NCBI GenBank assembly: GCA_016782865.1 | Contig: JADHXR010000004.1 | Span: 23,781 to 87,780 of the forward strand | Direction: 5' to 3' | Source: Phycisphaerae bacterium | GTDB lineage: Bacteria; Planctomycetota; Phycisphaerae; Sedimentisphaerales; Anaerobacaceae | DNA length: 64,000 nucleotides | Shown here: positions 8,897-18,230 of the stretch, one piece after another | Position numbering within the stretch: position 1 is the stretch's first letter | Layout of the letters: every line of letters starts with the position of its first letter | The notes under the pieces: model-generated | The model's database searches: none | The model's input: only the letters and a program-made list of their open reading frames with translations | What the model was told of the DNA's origin: nothing | Position numbers and translations under genes: made by a program

Positions 8897-10537
8897 TTAC
8901 GGCTGCATGGGCTCTGGGTCTGTCCAGTGCAGCGCCATGATCGCCAGGTCTGCGCGATCGACCTGGCAGTCGCCGTTGAGGTCTCCTGCGACGATAGACT
9001 CGCACGGTGCCTGGTGGCCAAAATAGGGCTTGCTGGCTTGAGGCGTGCCGCCGTAGGCGCCCATGTTGACAAAGCCGCCGGTCGGGAAGGGCTCCAGGTC
9101 GATCGGACTCATAGGATCTCCCCCATCGATGCAGGGACTGGTGATATCGTCTTGCGTCCAGCTTTCGCCAAGAGGGTCCCATCTTCCGGTTTGTGATTTC
9201 AGCCGGTAGTCGCCGTTCTGCGGATCAGCGAAATGCGGATCGGTGTCAATGTTGCCGTCACCTGCCAAACCGCCTTGAACACAACTGTAGCTGACAATAG
9301 ACGCATTGGGGCCACCGACTTGCCCAGGTCTGGCAGCGCTGTTGCCCCAGAAGATGCAGTTGGCCACTATGGGACTAGCTCCTGCCTGCGCGCCCAGGCC
9401 ACCGGCCCAATCGACAGCAGTATTCTCGCTGAACGTGCAGTTAATCACAGTCGGTTGACTCTCCCAGTTCTGCATCCCGCCGCCAATTCCAGCGGTGGCG
9501 TGAACGGCCCGATTCCAGTTGAAGAGGCATTGAGAGATGGTTGGTCCGCTGTTCGTACCATTGAACATACCGCCACCAAAGGGCGCACTGTTGCCGGTAA
9601 AGACACACTGGCGAACGTCTGCGTTACTGCCTCCAAAGGCATTAAGCATGCCACCTCCGATACTGGTGCCGTAATTACCCAGGACGGCATTGTCTTCGAA
9701 AATGCACTGGCTAATCGTCGGGGCGGCGCTCTGGTTATACATCCCCGCTCCGCGGCTGTCCGATGTGTTTCGGCTGAATGTACAGCCTGTCACCGTTGGG
9801 CTGGCACTGAAATTGCACAGGCCTGCGCCACCGGTGTCCTGTTGAGAGGAGCCAATGACATGGTTGTCACGAAACGTACAATGGACCAGGTCCAGGGCTC
9901 CTCCAGAGTTGAACAGACCGCCCCCGCTCCGCGAGGCCACGTTCCATTCGAACGTGCAGTTGATTAGCGTGGCCGCCCCGGAGCGGTTGGTCATGCCCCC
10001 GCCGTTGGAGTCTCCGGCACCGGTACCGTTGGCATTGCCCCCGGTGACGACTACGCCGTCGAGCACGGCCGCTTTATTGGTGCCGCTTCCGGTTACTACG
10101 TGATAACTGTTGTCCGATCGCGTGGACTTGCTCGCCAGCTCCGCCGGCTCAAGCACCTCCAGATCGTTGCCGTTGAGATCGCCGCTGAGGACAGTCAGGT
10201 TCGTGGCCGGACTTCGCTCACTGCGGGAGACTTCTGTGCCGGCAAAACCGCCATAGATGCCGATCCCACTTCTGAGTTGGAATGTGGCGGTCCGATCGCC
10301 CGGCCCACCGGGCTGGTATGTCCCGGCGGCGACCCAGATATCGCTACCTGGCTCAGCAACGGCCAGGGCGACCTGCAGATCGGTGTATGCATCCGCCCAG
10401 GTCGTGCCGTCGCCACTTCCGGCAGCGTCGGCTTTGACGTACAGTACGTCCGCTTCTGCGGGTGACGTGCCGGCCAAGCCGACACAGACAATTCCAACCA
10501 ACACAAAACTGATTCTTGACTTCACAAAAGAGTTCAT
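8897..10537 (-). CDS. secreted beta-helix protein with C-terminal dockerin-like repeat
   Basis: A 546-residue exported protein. After the signal (KSRISFVLVGIVCVGLAG) comes VLYVKADAAGSGDGTTWADAY, the usual opening of choice-of-anchor/Pmp-like right-handed beta-helix proteins. Many repeats of the type GGGMxNxxSxPTVxxCTFxxN follow (about 170-430). The last 30 residues carry AGDLNGDCQVDRADLAIMALHW, a calcium-binding dockerin-like half. Such proteins are surface-exposed and may bind polysaccharide or cohesin-like partners. ATG 10537 is supported by GAGG 6 bases upstream; the frame to 10561 is not. A relic of one more such repeat lies just upstream at 10585-10782. Confidence 0.82.
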   Translation of the reverse strand: MNSFVKSRISFVLVGIVCVGLAGTSPAEADVLYVKADAAGSGDGTTWADAYTDLQVALAVAEPGSDIWVAAGTYQPGGPGDRTATFQLRSGIGIYGGFAGTEVSRSERSPATNLTVLSGDLNGNDLEVLEPAELASKSTRSDNSYHVVTGSGTNKAAVLDGVVVTGGNANGTGAGDSNGGGMTNRSGAATLINCTFEWNVASRSGGGLFNSGGALDLVHCTFRDNHVIGSSQQDTGGAGLCNFSASPTVTGCTFSRNTSDSRGAGMYNQSAAPTISQCIFEDNAVLGNYGTSIGGGMLNAFGGSNADVRQCVFTGNSAPFGGGMFNGTNSGPTISQCLFNWNRAVHATAGIGGGMQNWESQPTVINCTFSENTAVDWAGGLGAQAGASPIVANCIFWGNSAARPGQVGGPNASIVSYSCVQGGLAGDGNIDTDPHFADPQNGDYRLKSQTGRWDPLGESWTQDDITSPCIDGGDPMSPIDLEPFPTGGFVNMGAYGGTPQASKPYFGHQAPCESIVAGDLNGDCQVDRADLAIMALHWTDPEPMQP

Positions 10538-10584
10538 TTGAAACCTCGCTTTCTGTCCCAAGTTCAGGGGACCACTAACATTTG

Positions 10585-10782
10585 CTATTGGATTTCAGCA
10601 ACGCGTCTTGAAAATACGATTTTGGTATACGTCCCACCGCCCATCGTAGAGGGCAAGTTACGAGTAAATTTGCAATTGACCACTGTTGGGCTGCTATCGT
10701 CTTTAATGTACATACCTGCACCTATGTCGACCATTCCATTCACCGTGACTGTGCAATCTAAAGTGAGACTGCAAACCTCCAT
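10585..10782 (-). pseudogene. relic of a beta-helix repeat protein
   Basis: A short frame of about 65 codons holds one clear repeat (GAGMYIKDDSSPTVVNCKFT followed by GGGTY) of the same type as the gene downstream. It has no signal peptide and no plausible ribosome site, and its 5' end overlaps the last codons of the PKD/lipase-like gene in another frame. It looks like the leftover of a second beta-helix gene lost by recombination. A frameshifted tail of the upstream gene is less likely because that gene has a complete ending. Confidence 0.6.
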
Positions 10783-12536
10783 ATCTTGCCTTTGTGTATT
10801 ACAGTACCGTCGCTCCCAACGTCATCAATCCACCAGAAGTATGTTGTGCCTGAAACAAGACCGTCCGGATATGGAAAGCCGGCGAATCCAACGAAAAAAT
10901 ATACCGTGGTCTGGTTGCCCCGGAACATCTCAGCGGCGCCATCTTGCACATCGACAAAACTCTCCCCGAAGTACACGTCGTACGAGGCCGCCCTCATCCC
11001 CTCGGTCCAGCTAGGATTCGCCCACACATCTGTACGTATGGCCCCGTCAGCAGGATTAGGATTGCAGGCAACCATACTGATCGGGTCGGCATAGATAGTG
11101 GAGCCGTAATGGTCGCGAACTCTGACCGTCCACCAGGTTCCGTCGGAAGGAAGTGCGGTTATAACGTCATTCGGGGGTGCTGGCGTATCTGAGATGATGT
11201 CGTAATCCATAACACGATAAGGATCATTACCGAGCAGAAGCTCATAGCCAACAGCATTTTCACTTTCCTGACAGGTAAGAACGAATCCGTTAGGATCTCC
11301 GACATTGACCGGTTCAATGAGCATGACCGGTTCCGGCAGCATGCCGGGATGATTAGTCACGTCATCGAAATCCATATAACCGGAAGAACTCCAGCCGTAC
11401 CATTTGAATCTATAGGTTTGCGCGCCCGGTGTTGATGCGAGTTGGAGGTTCTTGCCCGGCCCAATAACAGACCAATATGCACCAGCAACTACACCATTGT
11501 TGAACTGATTCATATCACTATCTGCAAGAGAATTCTTATACCAATCCGGGGCAATGTCATGCTTGGCCCAAAAGCCAATAGAGCTGTCCGTAGACTTGTC
11601 GAAGTCAACGTTCAAAACACTGTTATGAAAGCCCGGATACTTAATTTCGACGTGAGAGCCTAATGGCGTGCTGATATAGTTGTCGATCCAGCACTGTTCA
11701 CGCTCGACAGAACTTGCAAGATAAGTAGCGATGCTCTCGGGATAAGTACTTCGACAGGCGTGAGCTGCATCAAGGAAAGTAACACGGTTAACGGCATATC
11801 GTGCATCTGCATAAATCTGGTTCAAATGTATACCCGCATCTATGGCTAACTGTCCGCCTGTGCTCCAACCCGAAGTCTGAATCGGTTGTCTGTAATCCGG
11901 TGCTACACTTGAAAGATACACGATAATCATATCGCCATATCTATAATAGGTACGCAAACCTCCAACGCTCGGATCAGGCCCATAAGTGTTAAAGCTTATT
12001 ACATTTGCCTCTTCAGTCCAGGCTGTAGTGGACCACAGCCCATAAACACCGACACCACCAGTCACACAATCTCCTCCACCGAAGTAGATTCGTGTAGGTT
12101 TGTTGCGGTCGAACGGAGGATTTTCCAGCCGCAGTGTGTCTGCACCGAAATCCGGTACGATGATGACCTCAACGATATCGGGCAGACTTGTTAGCCCACC
12201 GTCGCTGACCACCAGCTCAAACTCGCATTCCTGAACCTCATCTGTTTGGACAAAGCCGCTAATCGTGGGCGCGCCAGTGTCTGCATCGGTAATTACTACG
12301 GTTGGGCCGGAGATCTGATACCATGTGTAGCTCAATGGGCCCGAATTGTCCGGGTCATAAGAGCCAGTGCCATCAAGAACAACTGGATCCTGTGCCGCAT
12401 ATCGCGACGAACCTGCATCTGCTATAGGAGCTTGGTTAGTAATGCCTGTGTTTGCACGCCCTTCGCTGCCAATCGCAAAAACAGCAACAAACCCAACCAA
12501 AGCCAACCTAATTCTGTAACCATTTGACCATTTCAT
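10758..12536 (-). CDS. secreted PKD-like domain plus alpha/beta-hydrolase-like protein with Fn3-like tail
   Basis: A 592-residue exported protein. Order: signal peptide; a PKD/K319-like domain (NQAPIADAGSS ... VVLDGTGSYDPDNSGPLSYTW, about 35-125); a central domain with TSGWSTGGQLAIDAG, a G-x-S-x-G nucleophile-elbow pattern of alpha/beta hydrolases; and a C-terminal Fn3-like module containing NPADGAIRTDVWANPSW and TYFWWIDDVGSDG. The last module closely resembles one in the WD40 protein at 22915-24555. ATG 12536 has AAGG 7 bases upstream. Esterase or lipase activity is an inference from one motif; the catalytic Asp and His were not assigned. Confidence 0.7.
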   Translation of the reverse strand: MKWSNGYRIRLALVGFVAVFAIGSEGRANTGITNQAPIADAGSSRYAAQDPVVLDGTGSYDPDNSGPLSYTWYQISGPTVVITDADTGAPTISGFVQTDEVQECEFELVVSDGGLTSLPDIVEVIIVPDFGADTLRLENPPFDRNKPTRIYFGGGDCVTGGVGVYGLWSTTAWTEEANVISFNTYGPDPSVGGLRTYYRYGDMIIVYLSSVAPDYRQPIQTSGWSTGGQLAIDAGIHLNQIYADARYAVNRVTFLDAAHACRSTYPESIATYLASSVEREQCWIDNYISTPLGSHVEIKYPGFHNSVLNVDFDKSTDSSIGFWAKHDIAPDWYKNSLADSDMNQFNNGVVAGAYWSVIGPGKNLQLASTPGAQTYRFKWYGWSSSGYMDFDDVTNHPGMLPEPVMLIEPVNVGDPNGFVLTCQESENAVGYELLLGNDPYRVMDYDIISDTPAPPNDVITALPSDGTWWTVRVRDHYGSTIYADPISMVACNPNPADGAIRTDVWANPSWTEGMRAASYDVYFGESFVDVQDGAAEMFRGNQTTVYFFVGFAGFPYPDGLVSGTTYFWWIDDVGSDGTVIHKGKIWRFAVSL

Positions 12537-12797
12537 TTTAAGACCTTCCTTTCTGTTAGAGTGGGTCATAAAAACTCATGTTCACAAGAAGCTTCTACAA
12601 TACAATCCGTAAGGAAATTCTGACAGTGCGCTAATTCCGAGATTTTTTTGAGAAACTTAAAGAATGAGGTGTATCAGTGCCTGACTGTTCGCGGCTTGCT
12701 CCTTGCCAATGTCCCGCAAACACGGTATCATTGAGTCTGTCTGGCCAAGCGGAATCGGCGGACCAGGCCCGGCAAGTACCTTTGAGGGGTGCAAAAC

Positions 12798-13565
12798 ATG
12801 AGGGATTACGACCAGACAAGCATGGGCGGAGACAGGGGAACGTTTCTGACAACCCACTGGTCTTTAATTGAAGGCGTCAAGAAGCACGAGGACAAGGACC
12901 GTGCGCTAATAGGATTGCTCCTGGAACGATATTGGAAGCCGGTTTACTGCTATCTGCGCAGTAAGGGTTACAATAATGAGCAGGCAAAGGACTTGACGCA
13001 GGGTTTTCTTCATGAGGTGGTGCTCAATCGCCATCTAATTGAGCGTGCGGACAGCTCAAAGGGGCGTTTTCGCTCGCTCCTCCTGCATGCGCTGAATCAG
13101 TATGTCGTGGACGAGCACAGAAAAGAGACGGCTCGAAAACACATCCCCAAGGACAAGTTAGTCTCGCTGGATGTTGCCGGCGCGCCGATACTGGCGGAGA
13201 TGACGTGCGAACTCGATGCCGAGCAAAGCTTCAACTATGCCTGGAAGGCGGAGCTGCTGGAGCGGGTCCTCTCCGAGGTGAAGAGCAACTATGTCAAACG
13301 CGGCATGGAGACACATTGGTGCGTGTTTCGAGACCGGGTGCTGGAGCCGATCATGGAGGATCGTGAGGCGTCTTCGCTGAGCCAGATCTGCCAGCGATAC
13401 GACATAGAAGATGAAACCAGAGCATCCAACATGCTCAAGACGGTCAAGAGGCTTTTCAAGAGCGTGCTGCACAAACACGTGCGTCAGACGGTGAATTCCG
13501 GTGAAGCGGTTGACGCCGAGCTTAGAGAAATATTCAAATTCTTTGAAAAAAAAAGCACGGAATAG
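12798..13565 (+). CDS. ECF-like RNA polymerase sigma factor (planctomycete type) paired with kinase 1
   Basis: A 255-residue sigma-70-like protein. The N-terminal GTFLTTHWSLI signature and the region 2 helix LLERYWKPVYCYLRSKGYNNEQAKDLTQGFL are typical of a planctomycete ECF group often found beside Ser/Thr kinase genes. The region 4-like part (about 175-225) contains SLSQICQRYDIEDETRASNMLKTVKRLF. GAGGGG at 12784-12789 precedes ATG 12798 by 8 bases. The kinase gene begins 100 bases downstream on the same strand, so the two probably form one signalling unit in which the kinase controls the sigma factor (inference). It is a different subfamily from the sigma genes at 28 and 38 kb. Confidence 0.85.
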   Translation: MRDYDQTSMGGDRGTFLTTHWSLIEGVKKHEDKDRALIGLLLERYWKPVYCYLRSKGYNNEQAKDLTQGFLHEVVLNRHLIERADSSKGRFRSLLLHALNQYVVDEHRKETARKHIPKDKLVSLDVAGAPILAEMTCELDAEQSFNYAWKAELLERVLSEVKSNYVKRGMETHWCVFRDRVLEPIMEDREASSLSQICQRYDIEDETRASNMLKTVKRLFKSVLHKHVRQTVNSGEAVDAELREIFKFFEKKSTE

Positions 13566-13665
13566 CGCATCCTTACGGATATACCTGTGGCGCTGCTACT
13601 GTTTGCTGCAACATAGGGGCTTCTCTGAAGACAGAGGCTGCGTAAGAATAGCTTGAGTAAACGAA

Positions 13666-16600
13666 ATGAAAGACGATACTTCAATATTCGGCGCTGAACC
13701 CGATCGCCTGGACAGGCTGGTTTTCCATGCTCTGGGACAATCGGAGGAAGAAGACGAAGCCGCCCCAACAGCGTCGCTGGATGCAATCCTTGAGCAGCAT
13801 GGCGGTCAGATCGGACGCTACAAGCTGCTCAGTGTCCTGGGTGAGGGCGGAATGGGGGTAGTACACCTAGCTGAGCAGCAACGGCCGATCAAACGCCGGG
13901 TAGCCTTGAAAGTTATCAAGCCGGGCATGGATTCCAGGCGCGTAGTTGCCCGATTCGAGGCCGAGCGCCAGACCCTGGCCCTGCTGGATCATCCGAATAT
14001 AGCCCATGTCTATGACGCCGGAACCACCGAGAATGGCCGGCCTTATTTCGTAATGGAGTACGTTAAGGGTTTGCCCATAACCAAACATTGTGACCACCAC
14101 AAGCTCACTGTCGAGGACCGGCTTGATCTGTTTCTGCAGGTCTGTCATGCAGTCCAGCATGCTCATCAAAAGGGCATTATTCACCGCGACATAAAGCCGA
14201 CGAATATTATAGTCTCGACGCACGATGATCAGGTGGTGCCAAAGATCATCGACTTCGGTGTCGCCAAGGCTGTCAGCCAATCCTTGACCGAGAAGACACT
14301 TTTCACCGAGCAGGGCCAGTTGGTCGGCACACCCGAATATATGAGCCCCGAACAGGCGGATGAGGCCAGCGAGGACATCGACACTCGTTCGGACATCTAC
14401 TCGCTCGGCGTGGTCCTGTATCAGCTTCTGACAGGAGTTTTGCCCTTTGACTCCGATACGCTTCGAGAAGGTGGAATCGACCATGTTCGCAAAGTCATCT
14501 GTGAGCAGGACCCCAAGACACCAAGCACTCGTCTAAGAAGCCTGGGGGAAGAAGCCGAGACCGTAGCGCAGAAGCGGCAGACTGACGTCACATCGCTGAC
14601 CAGGCGGCTTCACCGGGAGTTGGAGTGGATACCGCTCAAGGCAGTGCGCAAAGATCGTACGAGGCGATACCGCTCCGTTGCGGAATTTGCCGACGATATA
14701 GAGAACTACCTCCGGGGGTTGCCCTTAATCGCCGGACCTGAGTCTGTGACATACCGGATAAGGAAATTTGTCCGAAGACACCGCGCTGCTGTTGTTACAG
14801 CCGGAACTGTAGCCGTTGTGCTATTACTGGCAACCGTTACAAGTACGGTCTTGTATGTGCGAGCTGTCAGCGCCACGGAATCTCATCGTCGTCTGCTTTA
14901 TGTCAACCAGATCACGCTGGCCCATTCGGCCTATCGTGAGGCCGACATAGGCCGGGCCCAGAGCTTGTTGACGAGCTGTCCGGCTGATTTCCGGGACTTC
15001 GCATGGTCCTATCTCCGGCGTCTCTGTCAGGTTGTACCGGAGACCCCCACCATTCCACACGCCGAGCCCGTCAACGCGGTGGCGTTCTCCCCGACCGCTG
15101 AGATGCTGGCCAGCGCGAGCGACAACACAATCAGACTGTGGGATGCCTCTACGCGCAGTCTCCAAGCCACACTCAAAGGCCACAAAGACATCGTCAAGTC
15201 CCTGGCCTTTTCGCCAGACGGGAGAATGCTCGCATCGGCCAGTGAGGATCAGCCCGCCATCCTGTGGGATTTGGCCACACGGCAGCAAGTCCGCACGCTT
15301 GCGGGCCAGACGGTGCCCGTCGGGAACATCGCAGTCAATTTCTCTCGGGATGGTAAGACCGTTGCGGCGGGCACCCGGATCGGGGGATCTGGCTCAGTGG
15401 TTCTCTGGGATGTGAACACCGGCAAGTCTGAATCGCTGCCGGAGAGTAACAAGACGTTTTTCAGCTTGGTCTTCTCGCCCGATGAAAAGTTGCTGGCTGC
15501 CACGGGCGTCCAACAGACGACTCTGTGGGATGTCGCCACGCGTCAGAGGATCGCGACCCTCGGAGGGCACAGTGCTCTCGTCAATAGCGCAGCGTTCTTG
15601 CCTGACGGCCGGACCCTGGCGACGACAGGCAATGATGGAACGCTGAGGTTCTGGGACGTTACGACCAGAAAGCAATTGCCAACCATCAATGCCCACTCGG
15701 CGCCGGTCCTCTCGATGGCGCTCTCGCCTGATGGCGCGGTCCTCGCCACCGGTAGTGCGGACAGCACGATCCGGCTCTGGGACACAGTTACCCGGCAGGA
15801 GACCAAGCGGCTCAGGGGGCACAGTTCAGAGGTTCGCAGCCTGGCCTTTTCGGCAGACGGCACGGTCCTGGCTTCGGCAAGCAAGGATCGCACGGTCAAG
15901 CTCTGGGAGCTTGCCGACCGGCCGGATTCGGACACTCTCTATGGGCACAACGCGATCGTCCATGGCGTGGTGTTTTCTCCTGACAGCCGGCGGATAATCT
16001 CCACGAGCTACGGGGCTACGGCAGTTAAGATGTGGGATGTCGCCTCCGGCCGGGACCTGAGCCCCGCTTTGGGGATTCCCCCAATGGGCTTGGCCTCGTG
16101 TGCGGACTTCTCACTCGATGGTAAAACCCTTGCCATCGGGTTCAAGGATCTCGTGCTCTGGGACCTGATTGCGAAGAAACCGATAGACACGCTTGCCCAT
16201 CGGGATGAAATATATGGGGGCGGTGTCAATGAGGCGGTGTTCTCGCCCGACGGCAAGACACTCGCGACGCAGACTTACAATCGTATGTTCAAACTCTGGG
16301 ACATCTCGACACGGAAAGAACTCATCAGCCTCAAAGGATACGGATCGCATTACGGAGCGGTGGCATTCTCACCGGACAGCCGCACGCTGGCGGTTCCACA
16401 CGAGGGTGATCTGGCTATTACGCTGTGGGACGCATCCGCCCTCCGCAATGGCCGCGCAGAGAGCCCGGCAGCGCCGCTGACCGGACACCGCGAGCGAGTC
16501 AACGCAGTGGCCTTCTCACCCGACGGCGCCACCTTGGCCTCCGGTAGCGACGATACCACGATCAGACTCTGGGACCTGGCCACGCATCGCGAACCAGTGG

Positions 16601-16875
16601 TCCTGACCGGACACACCTCGAACGTTCACTCTCTGGCATTTTCTCTGGATGGCAGAACCCTGGCTTCCGGCGGCAACGACGGCACCGTCAGATTGTGGAA
16701 CCTCGTTCTATACGAGCAGGTAGCCGTTCTCGAAGGGCATGGATCAGCCATTTGGGACATCGCTTTCTCGCCCGACGGCCTCACGTTGGCGAGCACAAGC
16801 TTCGATGGCACAGTGAAACTCTGGCGGGCTGCCACGGAGCACGAGATCCAAATCCAACGTGCTCCGATCAAGTGA
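13666..16875 (+). CDS. transmembrane Ser/Thr protein kinase with WD40 propellers (kinase 1)
   Basis: A 1069-residue Hanks-type kinase. Residues 51-350 form the kinase: P-loop LGEGGMGVV, catalytic K82, HRDIKPTN with D175, and DFG at 196-198, all intact. A transmembrane helix (about 374-397) follows. The rest is predicted extracytoplasmic and holds about 14 WD40 repeats from residue 467 on (FSPDGxxLASxSxDxTIRLWD), enough for two propellers. The layout is that of planctomycete receptor kinases in which the propellers sense an external signal or partner. It lies directly behind a sigma factor gene. Two paralogues are at 24774-28202 and 34098-37553. Confidence 0.93.
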   Translation: MKDDTSIFGAEPDRLDRLVFHALGQSEEEDEAAPTASLDAILEQHGGQIGRYKLLSVLGEGGMGVVHLAEQQRPIKRRVALKVIKPGMDSRRVVARFEAERQTLALLDHPNIAHVYDAGTTENGRPYFVMEYVKGLPITKHCDHHKLTVEDRLDLFLQVCHAVQHAHQKGIIHRDIKPTNIIVSTHDDQVVPKIIDFGVAKAVSQSLTEKTLFTEQGQLVGTPEYMSPEQADEASEDIDTRSDIYSLGVVLYQLLTGVLPFDSDTLREGGIDHVRKVICEQDPKTPSTRLRSLGEEAETVAQKRQTDVTSLTRRLHRELEWIPLKAVRKDRTRRYRSVAEFADDIENYLRGLPLIAGPESVTYRIRKFVRRHRAAVVTAGTVAVVLLLATVTSTVLYVRAVSATESHRRLLYVNQITLAHSAYREADIGRAQSLLTSCPADFRDFAWSYLRRLCQVVPETPTIPHAEPVNAVAFSPTAEMLASASDNTIRLWDASTRSLQATLKGHKDIVKSLAFSPDGRMLASASEDQPAILWDLATRQQVRTLAGQTVPVGNIAVNFSRDGKTVAAGTRIGGSGSVVLWDVNTGKSESLPESNKTFFSLVFSPDEKLLAATGVQQTTLWDVATRQRIATLGGHSALVNSAAFLPDGRTLATTGNDGTLRFWDVTTRKQLPTINAHSAPVLSMALSPDGAVLATGSADSTIRLWDTVTRQETKRLRGHSSEVRSLAFSADGTVLASASKDRTVKLWELADRPDSDTLYGHNAIVHGVVFSPDSRRIISTSYGATAVKMWDVASGRDLSPALGIPPMGLASCADFSLDGKTLAIGFKDLVLWDLIAKKPIDTLAHRDEIYGGGVNEAVFSPDGKTLATQTYNRMFKLWDISTRKELISLKGYGSHYGAVAFSPDSRTLAVPHEGDLAITLWDASALRNGRAESPAAPLTGHRERVNAVAFSPDGATLASGSDDTTIRLWDLATHREPVVLTGHTSNVHSLAFSLDGRTLASGGNDGTVRLWNLVLYEQVAVLEGHGSAIWDIAFSPDGLTLASTSFDGTVKLWRAATEHEIQIQRAPIK

Positions 16876-16904
16876 AAGAGCAAAGATGAGCATGGCATGA
16901 GCTT

Positions 16905-17111
16905 TCAAACCATTATGTGGTCCAATCCCACCAACCGAATGTAGGCCTCATGAACCAATGCTGTCGCCTGTAACGTCCGCTCCGGCTTCTCCAGAGCCAT
17001 TTTCTGAGCGGCGAGATGACGCAGTTCCTCATAGACCAGAGGAAGCAACTCGTCGACAGCTCGAGTATCGCCTTGTTCGATCGCGTTTAAGATTTGCGTG
17101 ACATCGGCCAT
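16905..17111 (-). pseudogene. truncated ECF sigma factor (copy of the 28.3-28.9 kb gene)
   Basis: Sixty-eight codons from ATG 17111 match the first part of the intact sigma factor at 28292-28870 almost residue for residue (ILNAIEQGD, LLPLVYEELRHLAAQKMA, LQATALVHEAYIRLVGL). The frame then ends in DHIMV and a stop, so half of region 2 and all of region 4 are missing. DNA similarity runs from about 16915 through the upstream region to about 17195 and includes the promoter. It lies tail-to-tail with kinase 1. It is a duplication relic, although a short N-terminal peptide could still be made. Confidence 0.85.
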
Positions 17112-17150
17112 GCTTGTTCTCGGCTCGGGACTTCTTACTACAGTCACATT

Positions 17151-17179
17151 ATTGTACCGAGAATGAACCGACTGCTCAA
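17151..17179 (-). promoter_or_regulatory. sigma-70-like promoter of the truncated sigma gene
   Basis: On the minus strand TTGAGC (17179-17174), 17 bases, then TACAAT (17156-17151). The same -35/-10 pair and spacing occur before the intact copy at 28910-28938, so the element has been kept after duplication. Confidence 0.6.
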
Positions 17180-17442
17180 ATACTAACTACCCGCTTGGCA
17201 GCCATAGACACTGCAGAGCAAGAAACCGTGGATAGGGGCGATTACGCCTCCTCGGAGAGACAGCCAGGACCGTATTCCAACTGATTTGACGTTGCTTTTT
17301 GTAAGTACGTTTGTAAGCGATGATCGACAGCGACATAAGTCATTGCCAAACAAATAATTACGATTCTTGGTCACCGGATTGTTAATACGATGCTCACGGC
17401 TCGTACGCGTCTGACGCGGCGCCCGTGTTGCGATGTAACAGA
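17180..17442. other. non-coding stretch, no gene recognised
   Basis: Between the duplicated promoter and the hairpin at 17443 no frame has a recognisable product or a convincing ribosome site. Homology to the 28.9 kb copy fades near 17195, so the duplication breakpoint is probably here. Confidence 0.5.
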
Positions 17443-17473
17443 GGGGCTGACAGTGCTTCACGCTGCCAGCCCC
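17443..17473 (-). terminator. terminator-like hairpin, family copy 2
   Basis: The same minus-strand stem as at 8844-8874 (GGGGCTGGCAG with CTGTCAGCCCC) lies 62 bases after the stop of the LamG relic at 17536. The outer base differs from the other copies in a paired fashion. Confidence 0.7.
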
Positions 17474-17535
17474 TTGACAATGTTGAGAGTTCTACTTCTT
17501 GCTGAAGTGGCCAATTGTGCCAAGGCCTCGACTTC

Positions 17536-18155
17536 TTAAGGGTGTATTGCCCGGCTATAGATTCGAACGTCGTCGATCAGGCCGGAGAAGTAGGTCCCTT
17601 GAGCCATCGCTTTGCCCGTACCGATGTAAAGGCCGTTTCCTGTATTTTCCAAACCATCCTGCGTGTCCCCGGCCACCGCGACGCCGTCAACGTAGAGCGT
17701 TCTGCGCAAGCCGTCCCAGATAAGACCTATTCGGTGCCATTGGCCATCGGTGACGGCGGTCTCGGAGAGCAAGACAGAGGCACTGTGTCCGCACCTTCAG
17801 AGACGGAACTGTCCTTGGAGAAGCTAAACGTGAGATTATGGACGCCGGCCGTCACTTTGAGAGATTCTCGTTCCCAGTCCAATTCGCCGGAGAGTTCTAC
17901 TTGAACGACTCCGTCGATCGCGAACTGGAAGACGTCAAAGCCTGATTCGGACGAAACCTTGCGATGGAACATAACCTCCCCCGGGCCACAGTGCAGCCTA
18001 ACCTCCAGCGTTGCCTGCTCACCATCGCCGATCGGGCCGGCCTGGGCACTATAGGTGCTGGCGTGCGCTTGGGTCGTGTTGATCGACCAGTTAGCATCGC
18101 CGCTGGTTGTCCAGGGTAACTTACTGAAGTCACCTGTCTCAAAATCGACACCCAT
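17536..18155 (-). pseudogene. mosaic relic: FETGDFS-type domain joined out of frame to a LamG tail
   Basis: The upstream part (18155 to about 17775) repeats the FETGDFS...SSESGFD domain present in the GH10 protein (its residues about 586-716). It then runs into a piece ending at 17536 that matches the C-terminal LamG end of the Kelch protein at 29123 (RTLYVDGVAVA, YIGTGKAMA, GLIDDVRIY). The two halves are in different frames, so the product is broken. No signal peptide is left; a scrap of a third protein (FYGANVGGYGSYDIW) lies upstream in another frame. It appears to be recombination debris of secreted-protein genes. Confidence 0.75.
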
Positions 18156-18230
18156 ATATCGTAACTGCCGTATCCACCTACGTTAGCACCGTAGAATCGC
18201 TGAAAATGAGTGGGATGGGGACATCTCAAT

